DNA of 64,000 bases. It comes from Desulfobulbaceae bacterium BRH_c16a (lineage in GTDB: Bacteria; Desulfobacterota; Desulfobulbia; Desulfobulbales; Desulfocapsaceae). The stretch is from contig LADS01000039.1 in NCBI GenBank assembly GCA_000961725.1, forward strand, positions 62,001 to 126,000, read 5' to 3'. The position numbers were made by a program, and so were the translations under genes. Positions 1-9,300 of the stretch are shown one piece after another. Under the pieces are notes generated by a model. It saw nothing but the letters and a program-made list of their open reading frames with translations. It was not told the DNA's origin and did no database searches. Positions within the stretch are counted from its first letter, which is position 1. Each line of letters opens with the position of its first letter.

Positions 1-769
1 AAGAAGCAGAAGCCAGGTGCTGACCGAACTTCCGGCGATAATCGAAGACGACAGGATCTGCGAGTTGAGCGACGACCAGGTCGGCCTCTATCGCGAGGTG
101 ATCGGCGAAAGGGAGAAGGAGCTGGAGGAACTGGCGGAGGGCACGGGGACGATCCCGTATATGAACATCCTCGCCGTCATCACCCGGCTCAAGCAGATCT
201 GCTGTCACCCGTGTCTGGTTAAGGGATGCGACGACCCGGAAGAATATGCCGGCGGCAAGTGGGATCTCTTTGTCGAGCTGGTCTCGGAGCTGCTCGCCGC
301 AGAGATAAAATTTGTCGTTTTCAGCCAGTACACCGGGATGCTGGATCTGATCGAAAACTATCTGAAAAAAGCCCGGATACCTTTTGCCAATCTGAAGGGA
401 AACATGCCGGTCGCCAAGCGGCAGAAGATGATCGACCGGTTCAACACCGATCCCGACTGCCGGGTCTTCTGCGCCAGTTTACTTGCAGGCGGAGTCGGCA
501 TCGATCTGACCGCCGCCGGCGCAGTCATCCACTACGACCGCTGGTGGAACCCGGCACGGGAAGAGCAAGCCACCGCCCGGGTCCACCGGATGGGACAGAA
601 AAACGTGGTCCAGGTCTTCCGGCTGATCACCAAGGGAACGCTGGAAGAAAAAATCCATCAACTGATAACAAAAAAACGCGAACTGGCAACCTCACTGATC
701 CAGGAAGACGAAGCCGGGATCATTAAACAGCTTGACCGTCGCCAACTGGCCGAACTCCTGCGCCTGTAA
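1..769 (+). CDS. SNF2-family helicase, C-terminal part (5' end outside window)
   Basis: The reading frame is open from the left edge, so the gene starts outside the window; a GTG at 17 is internal, not a start. What is visible is the second RecA lobe of a Swi2/Snf2 ATPase (superfamily 2). KFVVFSQYTGMLD corresponds to motif IV, SLLAGGVGIDLTAAGAVIHY to motif V, and WWNPAREEQATARVHRMGQ to motif VI with its arginine finger. The C-terminus (TKGTLEEKIHQLITKKREL) is the usual end of bacterial SNF2 proteins of the HepA/RapA type. Such proteins translocate on duplex DNA and remodel protein-DNA contacts. Whether the N-terminal lobe is intact, and whether a SWIM zinc finger is present, cannot be seen here. 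A second copy, identical at protein level, lies at 4379-5147. Family assignment is firm; the role is unknown. Confidence 0.88.
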   Translation, partial: RSRSQVLTELPAIIEDDRICELSDDQVGLYREVIGEREKELEELAEGTGTIPYMNILAVITRLKQICCHPCLVKGCDDPEEYAGGKWDLFVELVSELLAAEIKFVVFSQYTGMLDLIENYLKKARIPFANLKGNMPVAKRQKMIDRFNTDPDCRVFCASLLAGGVGIDLTAAGAVIHYDRWWNPAREEQATARVHRMGQKNVVQVFRLITKGTLEEKIHQLITKKRELATSLIQEDEAGIIKQLDRRQLAELLRL

Positions 770-773
770 CCGC
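1..773 (+). repeat. Direct repeat, copy 1 (3' end of SNF2 gene)
   Basis: This stretch matches 4379-5151 with an offset of 4378 and only three mismatches that I can find: 557 (c/a), 559 (g/a) and 742 (a/g). All three are silent (CGG/AGA Arg, CAA/CAG Gln). Identity stops four bases after the shared TAA stop codon. The left limit is unknown because the window begins inside the repeat. Confidence 0.95.
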
Positions 774-805
774 CGTGATTATCTTTTTTTCCCATTGCAC
801 GGCGG
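770..805. other. Inverted repeat after the helicase stop codon
   Basis: CCGCCGTG (770-777) pairs perfectly with CACGGCGG (798-805) around a 20-nt loop that contains a run of seven T. It could end transcription of the helicase gene, but no T-tract follows the stem, so a standard intrinsic terminator is not supported. Confidence 0.4.
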
Positions 806-848
806 CCCCACGTCGTCAACCCAGTAGAGTCTATTTAGTCTGAAACCG

Positions 849-873
849 GATACAACCTGTTACAAGTTGTTAC
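849..873 (+). promoter_or_regulatory. Tandem 10-bp-period direct repeat, candidate response-regulator site
   Basis: GATAC (849-853), GTTAC (859-863) and GTTAC (869-873) repeat with a period of exactly 10 bp, about 100 bp before the Spy-like gene. OmpR/PhoB-class regulators typically bind direct repeats at one-helical-turn spacing; the E. coli CpxR box is GTAAA-N5-GTAAA. The regulator encoded at 1505 belongs to this class, so autoregulation is a reasonable inference. Confidence 0.5.
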
Positions 874-913
874 CTCCGCGAAAGGAAGATAAGTCCGGCC
901 TGTGCTACTTTAT

Positions 914-954
914 GGAAAATAACGGGAGCGCAGCTGCTCCCATCGACATTTTCC
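914..954 (+). other. 5' leader hairpin before the Spy-like gene
   Basis: GGGAGC (924-929) pairs with GCTCCC (936-941), and an outer arm GGAAAAT (914-920) pairs with ATTTTCC (948-954) across small internal loops. The structure ends just before the GGAGGT Shine-Dalgarno sequence at about 961. It may influence mRNA stability or translation; no known riboswitch pattern is recognised. Confidence 0.45.
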
Positions 955-971
955 CTAAAAGGAGGTAGATC

Positions 972-1403
972 ATGAAAGAATCGGCAACCATTATCTTTAC
1001 GTTACTTGTCGGCGGCGGCCTGCTGTTGTTTGGCGGCTGCAGACATGGGCACTATGACGGAGATTCCCATATTGATTTTGTCATTGACTATCTGGACGAG
1101 GTCCTCGATCTTGATCAAGCCCAGCAGGCCCAACTGGTTGGCATCAAGGAAGAAATGAAGGCAAAGGCGGATACCCTGCAGGCATCAAAAAAAGAGATGC
1201 ACTCGCTGTTCAAGGAGCAACTGGCCGGCGAAATAATAGACACGGAAAGAGTAAAAGCGGCAATTGCCGAGCATCGCCTGCAATTCGATCACCTTATCGA
1301 CCCGGCAGTCGACCATTTGGCCGCATTCCATGCAACTCTGACCCCAGAGCAGCGGCAAAAGCTGATCGCCAAACTGGAGAAAATGGAAAAATGGCATAAT
1401 TGA
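972..1403 (+). CDS. Spy/CpxP-like periplasmic stress lipoprotein
   Basis: A 143-residue protein with a lipoprotein signal: hydrophobic stretch at residues 6-21 followed by lipobox LFGGC. The mature part is helical and highly charged and ends with an LTPEQRQKL segment, resembling the LTxxQ motifs of the Spy/CpxP/ZraP (heavy-metal resistor) family. Family members are periplasmic chaperones or sensors that bind misfolded proteins or metals and can inhibit a cognate sensor kinase. A strong AAAGGAGGT ribosome site fixes the ATG at 972. It is followed by an OmpR-type regulator and a CpxA-like kinase, the usual partner set. Only one clear LTPEQ copy is present, and a DLDQAQQAQL segment may be a divergent first copy. 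Family likely; ligand unknown. Confidence 0.72.
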   Translation: MKESATIIFTLLVGGGLLLFGGCRHGHYDGDSHIDFVIDYLDEVLDLDQAQQAQLVGIKEEMKAKADTLQASKKEMHSLFKEQLAGEIIDTERVKAAIAEHRLQFDHLIDPAVDHLAAFHATLTPEQRQKLIAKLEKMEKWHN

Positions 1404-1504
1404 CAAGAAAAGAAGGAGCACGGCACCGGGGTGAAGAGTTGCAACAAGGCCCCGGTGTCGTATACTTGGATCATGGCACAACTCCACCGGAGCAAGCAAA
1501 AATC

Positions 1505-2212
1505 ATGAAAACCAAGATCCTGATCATCGATGACGACAGTAAGCTGAACCAATTGCTGGATACCTTTCTCGCCGGGTTCAACATGGCGGTAGGCAGCGCC
1601 ACCCGTCCGTCTGCCGGCTTGAAGCTGCTCAAGGATTTCCAGCCGGACCTGGTGATCCTCGACCTTATGCTGCCGGAGATGGACGGCTTTTCGGTCTGCC
1701 GGGAGATTCGCCGGACTTCGAAGGTGCCGATCATCATGCTGACTGCCCGCGGCGATCTGGCCGATCGTATCGTCGGCCTGGAACTTGGGGCCGACGACTA
1801 TCTGGCCAAGCCCTTTGAACCGCGGGAGCTGGTGGCAAGGATCCAATCGGTGCTGCGCCGCTGCCGCCGGTCGCTGGTCCCGGCCGGAATTTCAGCGGGA
1901 AGGGTGCGGATCGACACGATGACGCGGACCGCCTACCTCGATAATAACGCCATCGATCTGTCCACCAACGAATACAACCTGCTGACGCTTCTCGCCGCGC
2001 AACCCGGCAGAGTTTTTTCCCGTGACGATATCCTTCAGGAGCTGCGCGGCATGGACTGCGATGCCTTCAACCGCACCGTCGATATCACCGTCAGCAGGGT
2101 GCGGCAGAAGCTGGGTGATGATCCCCGCAGTCCGCAATTGATTAAAACCATCTGGGGTGCAGGCTATACATTTGTGGGAGGGAGCGATGATCAGGTCGCA
2201 CCCGATGTCTAA
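1505..2212 (+). CDS. OmpR/CpxR-type response regulator
   Basis: A 235-residue regulator with an N-terminal receiver domain: acidic pair IIDDD at residues 6-10, phospho-acceptor Asp in VILDLMLPEMDG, and the KP motif in DDYLAKPFEPREL. A C-terminal winged helix (Trans_reg_C) ends with RTVDITVSRVRQKLGDDP and KTIWGAGYTFVG. The ATG at 1505 is chosen because it starts the canonical KTKILIIDDD strand; the upstream open frame is probably untranslated. It overlaps the downstream kinase gene by 26 nt, so translation is probably coupled. With the Spy-like lipoprotein it forms a Cpx-like envelope-stress module. The GATAC/GTTAC repeats at 849-873 are a candidate target. Confidence 0.88.
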   Translation: MKTKILIIDDDSKLNQLLDTFLAGFNMAVGSATRPSAGLKLLKDFQPDLVILDLMLPEMDGFSVCREIRRTSKVPIIMLTARGDLADRIVGLELGADDYLAKPFEPRELVARIQSVLRRCRRSLVPAGISAGRVRIDTMTRTAYLDNNAIDLSTNEYNLLTLLAAQPGRVFSRDDILQELRGMDCDAFNRTVDITVSRVRQKLGDDPRSPQLIKTIWGAGYTFVGGSDDQVAPDV

Positions 2213-3521
2213 GATAACCCGGTTGTTTTCCTCGGTATTCGTCAGACTCCTGCTGGTCTGTCTTGCCGCCTGGCTGCTGATAACCGTGGCGGTCAGTACC
2301 CTCTTTGTCGGCTACCGGATCTTGGCCGGCCTACCGTACAATCCTCTTATCGACCACTATTTCGCCTATCTGGTCACCGATATAGCCGGACAACCTGAGC
2401 GTGCCGGCCAAATCGCCGCCAGGCTGGGGATAGAGATCGACTATCAGGGCCCGGAGCACCGGTGGTCGACCGGCGGGACGCCGCCTCCTGATCGTCTGCG
2501 CTTTTTCCAGACACCGGACAACGACACGCTGTCTTTTGCCTTTCGTCATGATGTCAAATACTTTCGCTACCAACATCCATCCGGAAGCTATCTCTTCACT
2601 CTACCGGAACAGCACTCGGACGGCTGGCTGCAATCACACCTCCACCTTCTCGCCCTCATCATCATCGCCCTGACTTTCGCCGGGGCCTATTTTCTCATCC
2701 GCCGAATTCTCGCCCCGATTTCCTCCCTGCACGAGGCAACCCGCAAGGTCGCCAAGGGTGACCTCAACCACAGGGTAGACATAGCAGGAACCAGCGAGCT
2801 GGCCAAACTGGCCGACAGTTTTAACGACATGGTCCGCCAACTGCGGGAAATGATAAGTGCAAAGGAACAGTTGCTGCGCGATGTCAGCCACGAACTTCGT
2901 TCCCCGCTGACCCGGATCAAGGTTTTATTGGAGCTGGTCGAACCGCCTGACCGGGTTGATCAGATCCGCCGGGATATCAAAGAGCTTGAAGATCTGGTGA
3001 GTGCAATCCTCGAAAGTGCCCGCCAATTCCATGCAGTGGACAGCCTGAGAATGGAGGATATCGACCTGGGCGACCTGGTTGCCGAAGTTGTTGCGCGACA
3101 AGAAGAGCCGGCCAAAAATGTTGTGCTGGAAAAACCCGCTCACCCCATTTCAGCCGGGATCGACCGCCGCCTGTTTACCAGAGTGGTGGACAATCTCCTC
3201 ACCAACGCCCTGCTCCACGGTCAACCAGCCACCGCACCGATCAGAATAGGACTAGCGCAAGGCAATGGTTATGTTGAACTTACAATAACCGACAGTGGAC
3301 CGGGAATACGCGAACAGGATCTCCCCCATCTTATGGAACCCTTCTATCAAGCCGATAAATCGCGGAGCCGCGAAAAAGCGGGCTTTGGTCTTGGCCTCAG
3401 TCTCTGCAAGACCGTCGTCGCCGCCCATGGCGGCGAACTCATCCTCACCAGCCGGCCGGGTCAGGGAACCACAGCCCTGGTGCGGCTGCCCGGGAACACT
3501 CATATCGGAGAAAATACGTGA
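2187..3521 (+). CDS. CpxA-like membrane sensor histidine kinase
   Basis: A 444-residue kinase. The first membrane helix is at about residues 15-40, followed by a periplasmic loop of roughly 110 residues, a second helix (LHLLALIIIALTFAGAYFLI), then HAMP. HisKA carries the phospho-acceptor His in RDVSHELRSPLTRIK, and HATPase carries DNLLTNALLHG, DSGPGI and GFGLGLSLCK. The ATG at 2187 is chosen for its GGAGGGAGCG ribosome site and lies inside the end of the regulator gene. The short periplasmic loop and the HExRSPLTR H-box fit the CpxA/EnvZ class. The likely role is sensing periplasmic protein damage or metal and phosphorylating the regulator encoded just upstream. Confidence 0.87.
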   Translation: MIRSHPMSKITRLFSSVFVRLLLVCLAAWLLITVAVSTLFVGYRILAGLPYNPLIDHYFAYLVTDIAGQPERAGQIAARLGIEIDYQGPEHRWSTGGTPPPDRLRFFQTPDNDTLSFAFRHDVKYFRYQHPSGSYLFTLPEQHSDGWLQSHLHLLALIIIALTFAGAYFLIRRILAPISSLHEATRKVAKGDLNHRVDIAGTSELAKLADSFNDMVRQLREMISAKEQLLRDVSHELRSPLTRIKVLLELVEPPDRVDQIRRDIKELEDLVSAILESARQFHAVDSLRMEDIDLGDLVAEVVARQEEPAKNVVLEKPAHPISAGIDRRLFTRVVDNLLTNALLHGQPATAPIRIGLAQGNGYVELTITDSGPGIREQDLPHLMEPFYQADKSRSREKAGFGLGLSLCKTVVAAHGGELILTSRPGQGTTALVRLPGNTHIGENT

Positions 3522-3550
3522 AACTGAGCCGTCTGACTGATTTATGGACC

Positions 3551-3580
3551 GATGTTCCGGATGTTCCGGGAGATGTTCCG
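3551..3580 (+). repeat. Three copies of the 9-mer GATGTTCCG
   Basis: GATGTTCCG occurs at 3551-3559, 3560-3568 and 3572-3580. The last copy ends on the first base of the left terminal inverted repeat of the adjacent IS200/RAYT-like element. It may be slippage at the insertion site or part of the element's outer end. Confidence 0.75.
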
Positions 3581-4306
3581 GGGACAGTATATCTAGCCCC
3601 TGGTCCTTTTTGGTCCCGGCTTTTGCGGTCTCAAAATTCGATCAAGTGCGATCTCCAGTTTTTCAATAAATCCTTCCTCCCCTAAAGGTCGGCCGGTACG
3701 TTCATGGCGGTGAATCATATCAACTTCATCCTGCGGTGTCAGCGTCAAAAAACTGCGCCAGTCGGGAACCAACTCAAGCAATGGCGAAACTTGTACGAGT
3801 TCGTCGTCCTCTCCGACAAGATGTGCTTTGGCACTACTCCATCGGTAATCCTCGGGGTTTTGCACCAGTTTTGCCGCAACCGGATTCATTTCGATATATC
3901 GCGCTGTTGCCAACAAGTATTCCTAATCCATGGCAAAAGAAGCAAATCTTTCCTGCCACAGATGTCCTCGCCAGTTTTCACGAAAATTGATCCGCCGGGT
4001 ATAACGACGATGAGCTTCGCCGATAGCACGGGAGAGAGCTTATTCGCTGTGCGGCACGGCGATAAGATGAACATGATTCGGCATCAGGCACCAGGCCCAG
4101 ATCTCGACATGATACTCGCGGCACCATTGCGCCATCAGCTCGATATAAGCTAAATAATCGTCGTCGCAAAAAATGTCTGCTGACAACGGTTCCCACGCTG
4201 TGTGATGTGATGTGGATAGCCGGGGGCTACTGCACGTGCTATTCTTGCCATGCCGGAAACATAGCAACATGAGCGATTATTTGTCAATGATAGATATACT
4301 GTCCCC
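3580..4306 (-). mobile_element. IS200/RAYT-type element with 16-bp terminal inverted repeats
   Basis: GGGGACAGTATATCTA at 3580-3595 is repeated as its exact reverse complement at 4291-4306. The 727-bp segment between holds one decayed Y1 (HUH) transposase reading on the minus strand. RAYT-like tyrosine transposases are normally tied to subterminal palindromes, so the perfect ends suggest a structured flank of this family. No target-site duplication is visible. The right end abuts the truncated SNF2 copy, which begins two to three bases beyond it. Confidence 0.75.
3593..4251 (-). pseudogene. Y1 (REP-associated/IS200-like) transposase, broken
   Basis: Read on the minus strand from the ATG at 4251, the protein begins MARIARAVAPGYPHHITQRG and shifts frame in the T-run near 4168. 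It continues as CDDDYLAYIELMAQWC with the HUH motif in CLMPNHVHLIAVP. Two in-frame stops interrupt it: TAA at 4040-4042, and TAG at 3923-3925 just before EYLLATARYIEMNPV. The rest (GHLWQERFASFAMD, then PEDYRWSSAKAHL) is typical of the family. One frameshift plus two nonsense codons make an active enzyme unlikely. The family's reaction is single-strand DNA cleavage by a catalytic Tyr. Confidence 0.88.
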
Positions 4307-4308
4307 AG

Positions 4309-5147
4309 CCCTCCGAAGGCGGCAGCAAGGAGGTCCGCGACCGGCTCTCGGCCGCCTGATCCATCCCTTTATCCTCAGAAGAAGCAGAAGCCAGGTGCTG
4401 ACCGAACTTCCGGCGATAATCGAAGACGACAGGATCTGCGAGTTGAGCGACGACCAGGTCGGCCTCTATCGCGAGGTGATCGGCGAAAGGGAGAAGGAGC
4501 TGGAGGAACTGGCGGAGGGCACGGGGACGATCCCGTATATGAACATCCTCGCCGTCATCACCCGGCTCAAGCAGATCTGCTGTCACCCGTGTCTGGTTAA
4601 GGGATGCGACGACCCGGAAGAATATGCCGGCGGCAAGTGGGATCTCTTTGTCGAGCTGGTCTCGGAGCTGCTCGCCGCAGAGATAAAATTTGTCGTTTTC
4701 AGCCAGTACACCGGGATGCTGGATCTGATCGAAAACTATCTGAAAAAAGCCCGGATACCTTTTGCCAATCTGAAGGGAAACATGCCGGTCGCCAAGCGGC
4801 AGAAGATGATCGACCGGTTCAACACCGATCCCGACTGCCGGGTCTTCTGCGCCAGTTTACTTGCAGGCGGAGTCGGCATCGATCTGACCGCCGCCGGCGC
4901 AGTCATCCACTACGACCGCTGGTGGAACCCGGCAAGAGAAGAGCAAGCCACCGCCCGGGTCCACCGGATGGGACAGAAAAACGTGGTCCAGGTCTTCCGG
5001 CTGATCACCAAGGGAACGCTGGAAGAAAAAATCCATCAACTGATAACAAAAAAACGCGAACTGGCAACCTCACTGATCCAGGAAGACGAAGCCGGGATCA
5101 TTAAACAGCTTGACCGTCGCCAGCTGGCCGAACTCCTGCGCCTGTAA
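4309..5147 (+). pseudogene. SNF2 helicase, 5'-truncated second copy
   Basis: Homology to SNF2 starts directly after the right repeat of the transposable element. The first part reads EGGSKEVRDRLS in one frame and RLIHPFILRRSRSQVLTELP in another, which points to a one-base deletion near 4356 (ctctcggccgcc). From 4379 on it is identical in protein sequence to the copy at the window start, with helicase motifs IV-VI intact. An ATG at 4212, inside the element, could in principle drive a fusion, but lobe 1 with the Walker A site is missing. The reading frame converges on jetD, leaving 50 nt between the two stop codons. Probably a non-functional remnant. Confidence 0.85.
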
Positions 5148-5151
5148 CCGC
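4379..5151 (+). repeat. Direct repeat, copy 2 (3' end of SNF2 gene)
   Basis: Second copy of the 773-bp repeat that begins at or before position 1, with three silent differences. The two copies enclose 3.6 kb holding the Spy/regulator/kinase genes and the RAYT-like element. Confidence 0.95.
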
Positions 5152-5197
5152 GTTGGGATATGGCTGTCGACTTTTTCCTCAAGTGCGCGGTGCTGGT

Positions 5198-6385
5198 TCA
5201 AGGGAGAGGGTCCGGTTGGCAAACCATATTTTCAACCCAACTAAAACCGATCCGCTCCTGCTCAAGGCGCAGCCGCACAGCCAGCCGATCGAACCGTAAG
5301 TCGTCGTACAACATTTGTTCTTCGGGGGTCAGTCTGGCCAGCTCGCCTCGCATCGGTTGCGGCTCCTCCCCCCAGTGGAGGCGATGGGCAAGCAGTGTCT
5401 TGCGATCCATGAGAAAGGAACTCACCGCCGGGAAAAGCGTGCGCAGCTGGTCGAGGATAGCAAAGCCGTGGGTATCGATATCGCCCCAGTACTGAATGTT
5501 GCAGTTATGCAGCCAGGCCGCCTCGGCGAATGTCTCGAAGCCGTAGCCGGCGCCGAAAACCACCATGCTTTGCGGGATGGACGGAAAAGCCAGATAGTTG
5601 ATTTCGTTTTCCGTGATATATATGCGTTGAACCGGCAATTCGAGCCCTGCAAACATTTCTCCGGTAACTGTAATATCCTGATCTGCCGGCCCGGGCAACA
5701 GAGCAAGAGATCGATCCAGTAAACGAAAACGAACTCGACTCGGTTTGCTGCGAAAGCCGTAGCGTCGGCAGAATCCGTTAGCTCCCCGGCCGGTTACCTC
5801 GATTCTGTCCGGAGACAATACCAGATCGAACAACTCCGTAAGGACTCCCCGATGACTCTCGATAAACTTGCTGTGCACGCCGGGAATGTCAACCTGCCGC
5901 AGATAGATTTCGGGACACCGATGATCATCCAGCCAGGATACTATATCCAGCAGGCGCGGCCAGTCGGCAGACAGAGACAAGCCGTACAGGGGGCGCTTGA
6001 CCAGCCAGGGAATAAGCTGCGGGTAACGCCTGCCGGTCAACTGGACCAAGGCGGAAAAGCGGTCGGCCTCCTGGCGTTTGCCGAGCAGCGTCAGGCAATC
6101 TTCCAGGCTGTCGACCCAGATCTCGGCCGGGACGGCGTTGGCCCCGAGAGTCCGATGCCTTATCTCGCGCCAGACCAGCCGGTAATGCTTTGCCTCGCGA
6201 TCCAGGCGACTTATCCAGGCCCTGACCTCGGTAAACCGTTCGGCCATTTCCGCCGAATTTGGTTTTTTCAAGGTCATCCGCCGTGGGAAACACTCCTCCC
6301 CACCGGCTAGTGAAGCGAGAATCGCGCCCTGATCCCACAGCTTCCGCAACTGGCGGACAATATCCGCGGGCGTAGTCCAGCTCAC
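5198..6385 (-). CDS. jetD: Wadjet nuclease subunit JetD
   Basis: A 395-residue protein with an N-terminal DUF3322-like part and a C-terminal DUF2220/Toprim-like part. The metal-binding DxD is visible in YWGDIDTHGF (Asp302 and Asp304), preceded by FGAGYGFETFAEAAWLHNCN. In Wadjet (also called MksBEFG/EptABCD) the JetABC complex extrudes DNA loops and, on small closed circles, activates JetD to cut, which excludes plasmids. It is the last gene of the operon and overlaps jetC by 4 nt. Length is in the normal range and no disruption is seen. The start at 6385 follows from that overlap. Confidence 0.93.
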   Translation of the reverse strand: MSWTTPADIVRQLRKLWDQGAILASLAGGEECFPRRMTLKKPNSAEMAERFTEVRAWISRLDREAKHYRLVWREIRHRTLGANAVPAEIWVDSLEDCLTLLGKRQEADRFSALVQLTGRRYPQLIPWLVKRPLYGLSLSADWPRLLDIVSWLDDHRCPEIYLRQVDIPGVHSKFIESHRGVLTELFDLVLSPDRIEVTGRGANGFCRRYGFRSKPSRVRFRLLDRSLALLPGPADQDITVTGEMFAGLELPVQRIYITENEINYLAFPSIPQSMVVFGAGYGFETFAEAAWLHNCNIQYWGDIDTHGFAILDQLRTLFPAVSSFLMDRKTLLAHRLHWGEEPQPMRGELARLTPEEQMLYDDLRFDRLAVRLRLEQERIGFSWVENMVCQPDPLP

Positions 6386-9300
6386 GTCTGCTCCGCCTCT
6401 TTCTCTTGCCGGTATTCTTCTATTGTGAGATTGCGAAGGGTGGAGGCCTGACCGTCGGCATTATGGACAAAGCCGACGCCGGAGACGAAAGGCTCGATAA
6501 CATGGATCTTCTGCAAAGGGGTAACGATCAGCAGCTGCAGGTTGAGCTGGGCAAACAGCTGCAGTCCGTACTGGGCGGATTCATCCGAGCCGCGGCCGAA
6601 TGCCTCGTCGATCACCACAAAGCGGAAAGAACGCGACCGCACCGCACCCCATTCCAGACCGAACTGGTAAGCAAGACTTGCAGCCAATACGGTGTAGGCA
6701 AGCTTTTCCTTCTGGCCCCCGGACTTCCCGCCCGAATCGGTGTAATGTTCAAATTCGGACTCATCCTCCCGCCACCGCTCACTGGCCGCAAAGGCAAACC
6801 AGTTCCGGACATCGGTCACCTTCGCCGTCCAGCGTCGGTCCAGCTCCGATCTCCCTTCACGGCCACGAAACCGTTCGATAATCCGGCGCACCTGGAGAAA
6901 CTTCGCTTCCGAATACTGGGCATCGTCGGAGCCGGTGAGGCTGCCTTCGGTACAGGCCAGCAGCTCCTCCCGAAAAACGCGGACGTCCGCATCGATGACC
7001 GGTGCCGCCTCCAGCACGATATATCGACCCGGATTATAGTCGATTCTGGTCAGCGACTCGTTGATCCGCCCGATACGCTCCTTGATAGTCTCCCGCTCGC
7101 GGGCCAGCTGTGACTGGAAATTGGCTACCTCCCGGATGGTGTTCTCGTTGAGCAGTTCCTTGAATCGCATTTCAAAGCGCGGCAGGTCATCGGCCTGCAA
7201 TTGCAGGAGCATGGTCCGGTAATCGGCCGCCGCCTCAACCGAAACATCGACCTCCCTGGTCTCGAGATCATAGATTGTGCTGTAGGTGCGCATTGCATCG
7301 ATAATTCTGTCGCGCAACCGGGCAATTTTCCTGTCCTCATTGTCTATCCTTACCTGAAGCCAGTCCCGCATCTCCCGCTCGCGGTTGTCGCAGGACTCGA
7401 CGGAGAGCTGCTGCTCGCCCAGCGCCTCCTCGCGCAACGTTCCAAGCAGGATGAAGTGGCCGGTGTGTTCCGGTTGTGCGGTATCGACAACCTCACGGGT
7501 TTGCTGCTGCAGTGTTGTCACATCGGTTATTTTCTGCTCAGTCTTGGCGCATACGTTGCGATTGAGTTCAAGCTGTTGTTCAATTTTGCGAAGTTTTTCC
7601 TCCGTCGCCTGCAACTGGTCGGTTAACAGCTTAAGGATATCGGATGCCGCCTCAAGCCGGTCTTTCTCATCCTCGAGCCTGGCAATCTTCACCGCCGACG
7701 GCTGCCAGTCCATTTCGGTAAAATCATGGTATTCGTCAAGTTTGGAGAGCATCTCGAGCCGGAACTTGGCTGTTTTCTGCAGGTCCTGAAGTTTGGCGAT
7801 TTCCGCACCGGTCCCTGCCAGTTGCGCTTCAAGCAGCCTTGCTTTATCTGCCAGGGCAGCAATTTTTGCTTCGTTGCTCCAGCCGAGCACATAGCGGCTG
7901 CGGTCGTCCAGGCGATGGCGATCGTCCTTTTCATGCCGCTCGCCCCGCGCCTTGATCTGCCCGGCCCGGGTGATGGCCCGGGTCTCCCGCCGAAACTGTT
8001 CCGGCCTTGAGCAGCAGGCCAGATCAAAGCGTCGATAGACCTCGCTTTCCAGCCAGGCAAAAAACGGAGAGTCGGGCTTGACGGCCAGCTTATGCACCAT
8101 CGAGTCGGGATGCAGCTGCGGCAGCTCGGCCATGCGCGCCGGCCGCACCCGGTAATATACCAGTCGTCCCTTCAGGTTATTTTCATCTACCCACCCGGCA
8201 ACCTGGCTGTAATGCTTTTCGGGCACCAACAGCGACAGGCCGAAACTGCGCAGCAGTCGCTCGGCGGCACCTTCCCAGTCGCGTTCTTCCTCCCGCACCC
8301 GGATCAATTCACCGATAAAGGGCATGTCGTTTTCCGCAAACCCCAAGTCCCTGCACAAGGTCCGGCGGATACCGACCTGCTTTTCGTCAATATTGGAGCG
8401 CCGGGCTTTCAGGCCTCGGATTTCCGTCTGCAGCCGATCATGCTCCTCACGCTTTAACCGAAACTCCACACCGGCTTCATTCAATTCGTTCTGCACCCGG
8501 GCCTCTCCCGCCGCCTCTTCTTCCAGCATGGCCGTACATTTCTTCCGCTGAACGAGAAAAGCACCGACACTGTCGGCGGCATACATCGCAAGGGCCTCCA
8601 TCAGCTCGGCATACCGCTCGAACCTGCGGCGTTTTCGCTGCAGTTCCGCCTCGCACCGGCGAATCTCCTCGCCGATTCGCTCGATGCGGTCGCCGCCGTT
8701 TTCGGCGATGCTGCGTCTCAGTTCCCGTTCCCGCCCCTGCAGCAGTCGCCGCTCTTCGACCAGACCTTCGATCCTGGCGTTGTGACGTTTAAGTTCTTCT
8801 TCAAGCCTGCCAAGCCGCTGGCCCAGCAACTCCAGCTTGAGACCGGCAAACCACGGGCGCAAGGCGTCCCGGCAACCGCGCAGCTGCCGGACAGCCTGCT
8901 CCAGCTCGCCGTACCGGTCACAGTCGGCAACCAGGGGCTCGAGCCGCTCTACCTGGTCTTTGGCCTTGAGGACCGCCTCATGCGCCCGATTGAGATCGTC
9001 GAAATGGCCGATCAGGGCATCGATGCGGGAAGCTACCTCAAACGGCTCGAGCATATGGGTTCGGACAAAACCGGTCAGGTTGCCGACCGATTTGAGGGAT
9101 ACGGTCTGATGAAAGAGTTCCAGCGCCTGTTCGTTCTCGATGCCGAACCGTCGGCGAAACCAGGCGCCATAGGGCGGGAAGCTTTCAAAGATCTTCATCT
9201 CCTCGCCCCGCAACCGTTTCTTAAGATTGGCGATATCACGGCCGAAACCGCCAAAGTCCCGCTTTATGGAAAGTTGCCGCTCGCAGCCGACATAAAACCG

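Noticed and set aside
4212..4378. Possible extended N-terminus of the second SNF2 copy starting inside the transposable element
   Set aside because: The first codons are antisense to the transposase and the helicase frame is only reached after a frameshift; treated as part of a pseudogene.
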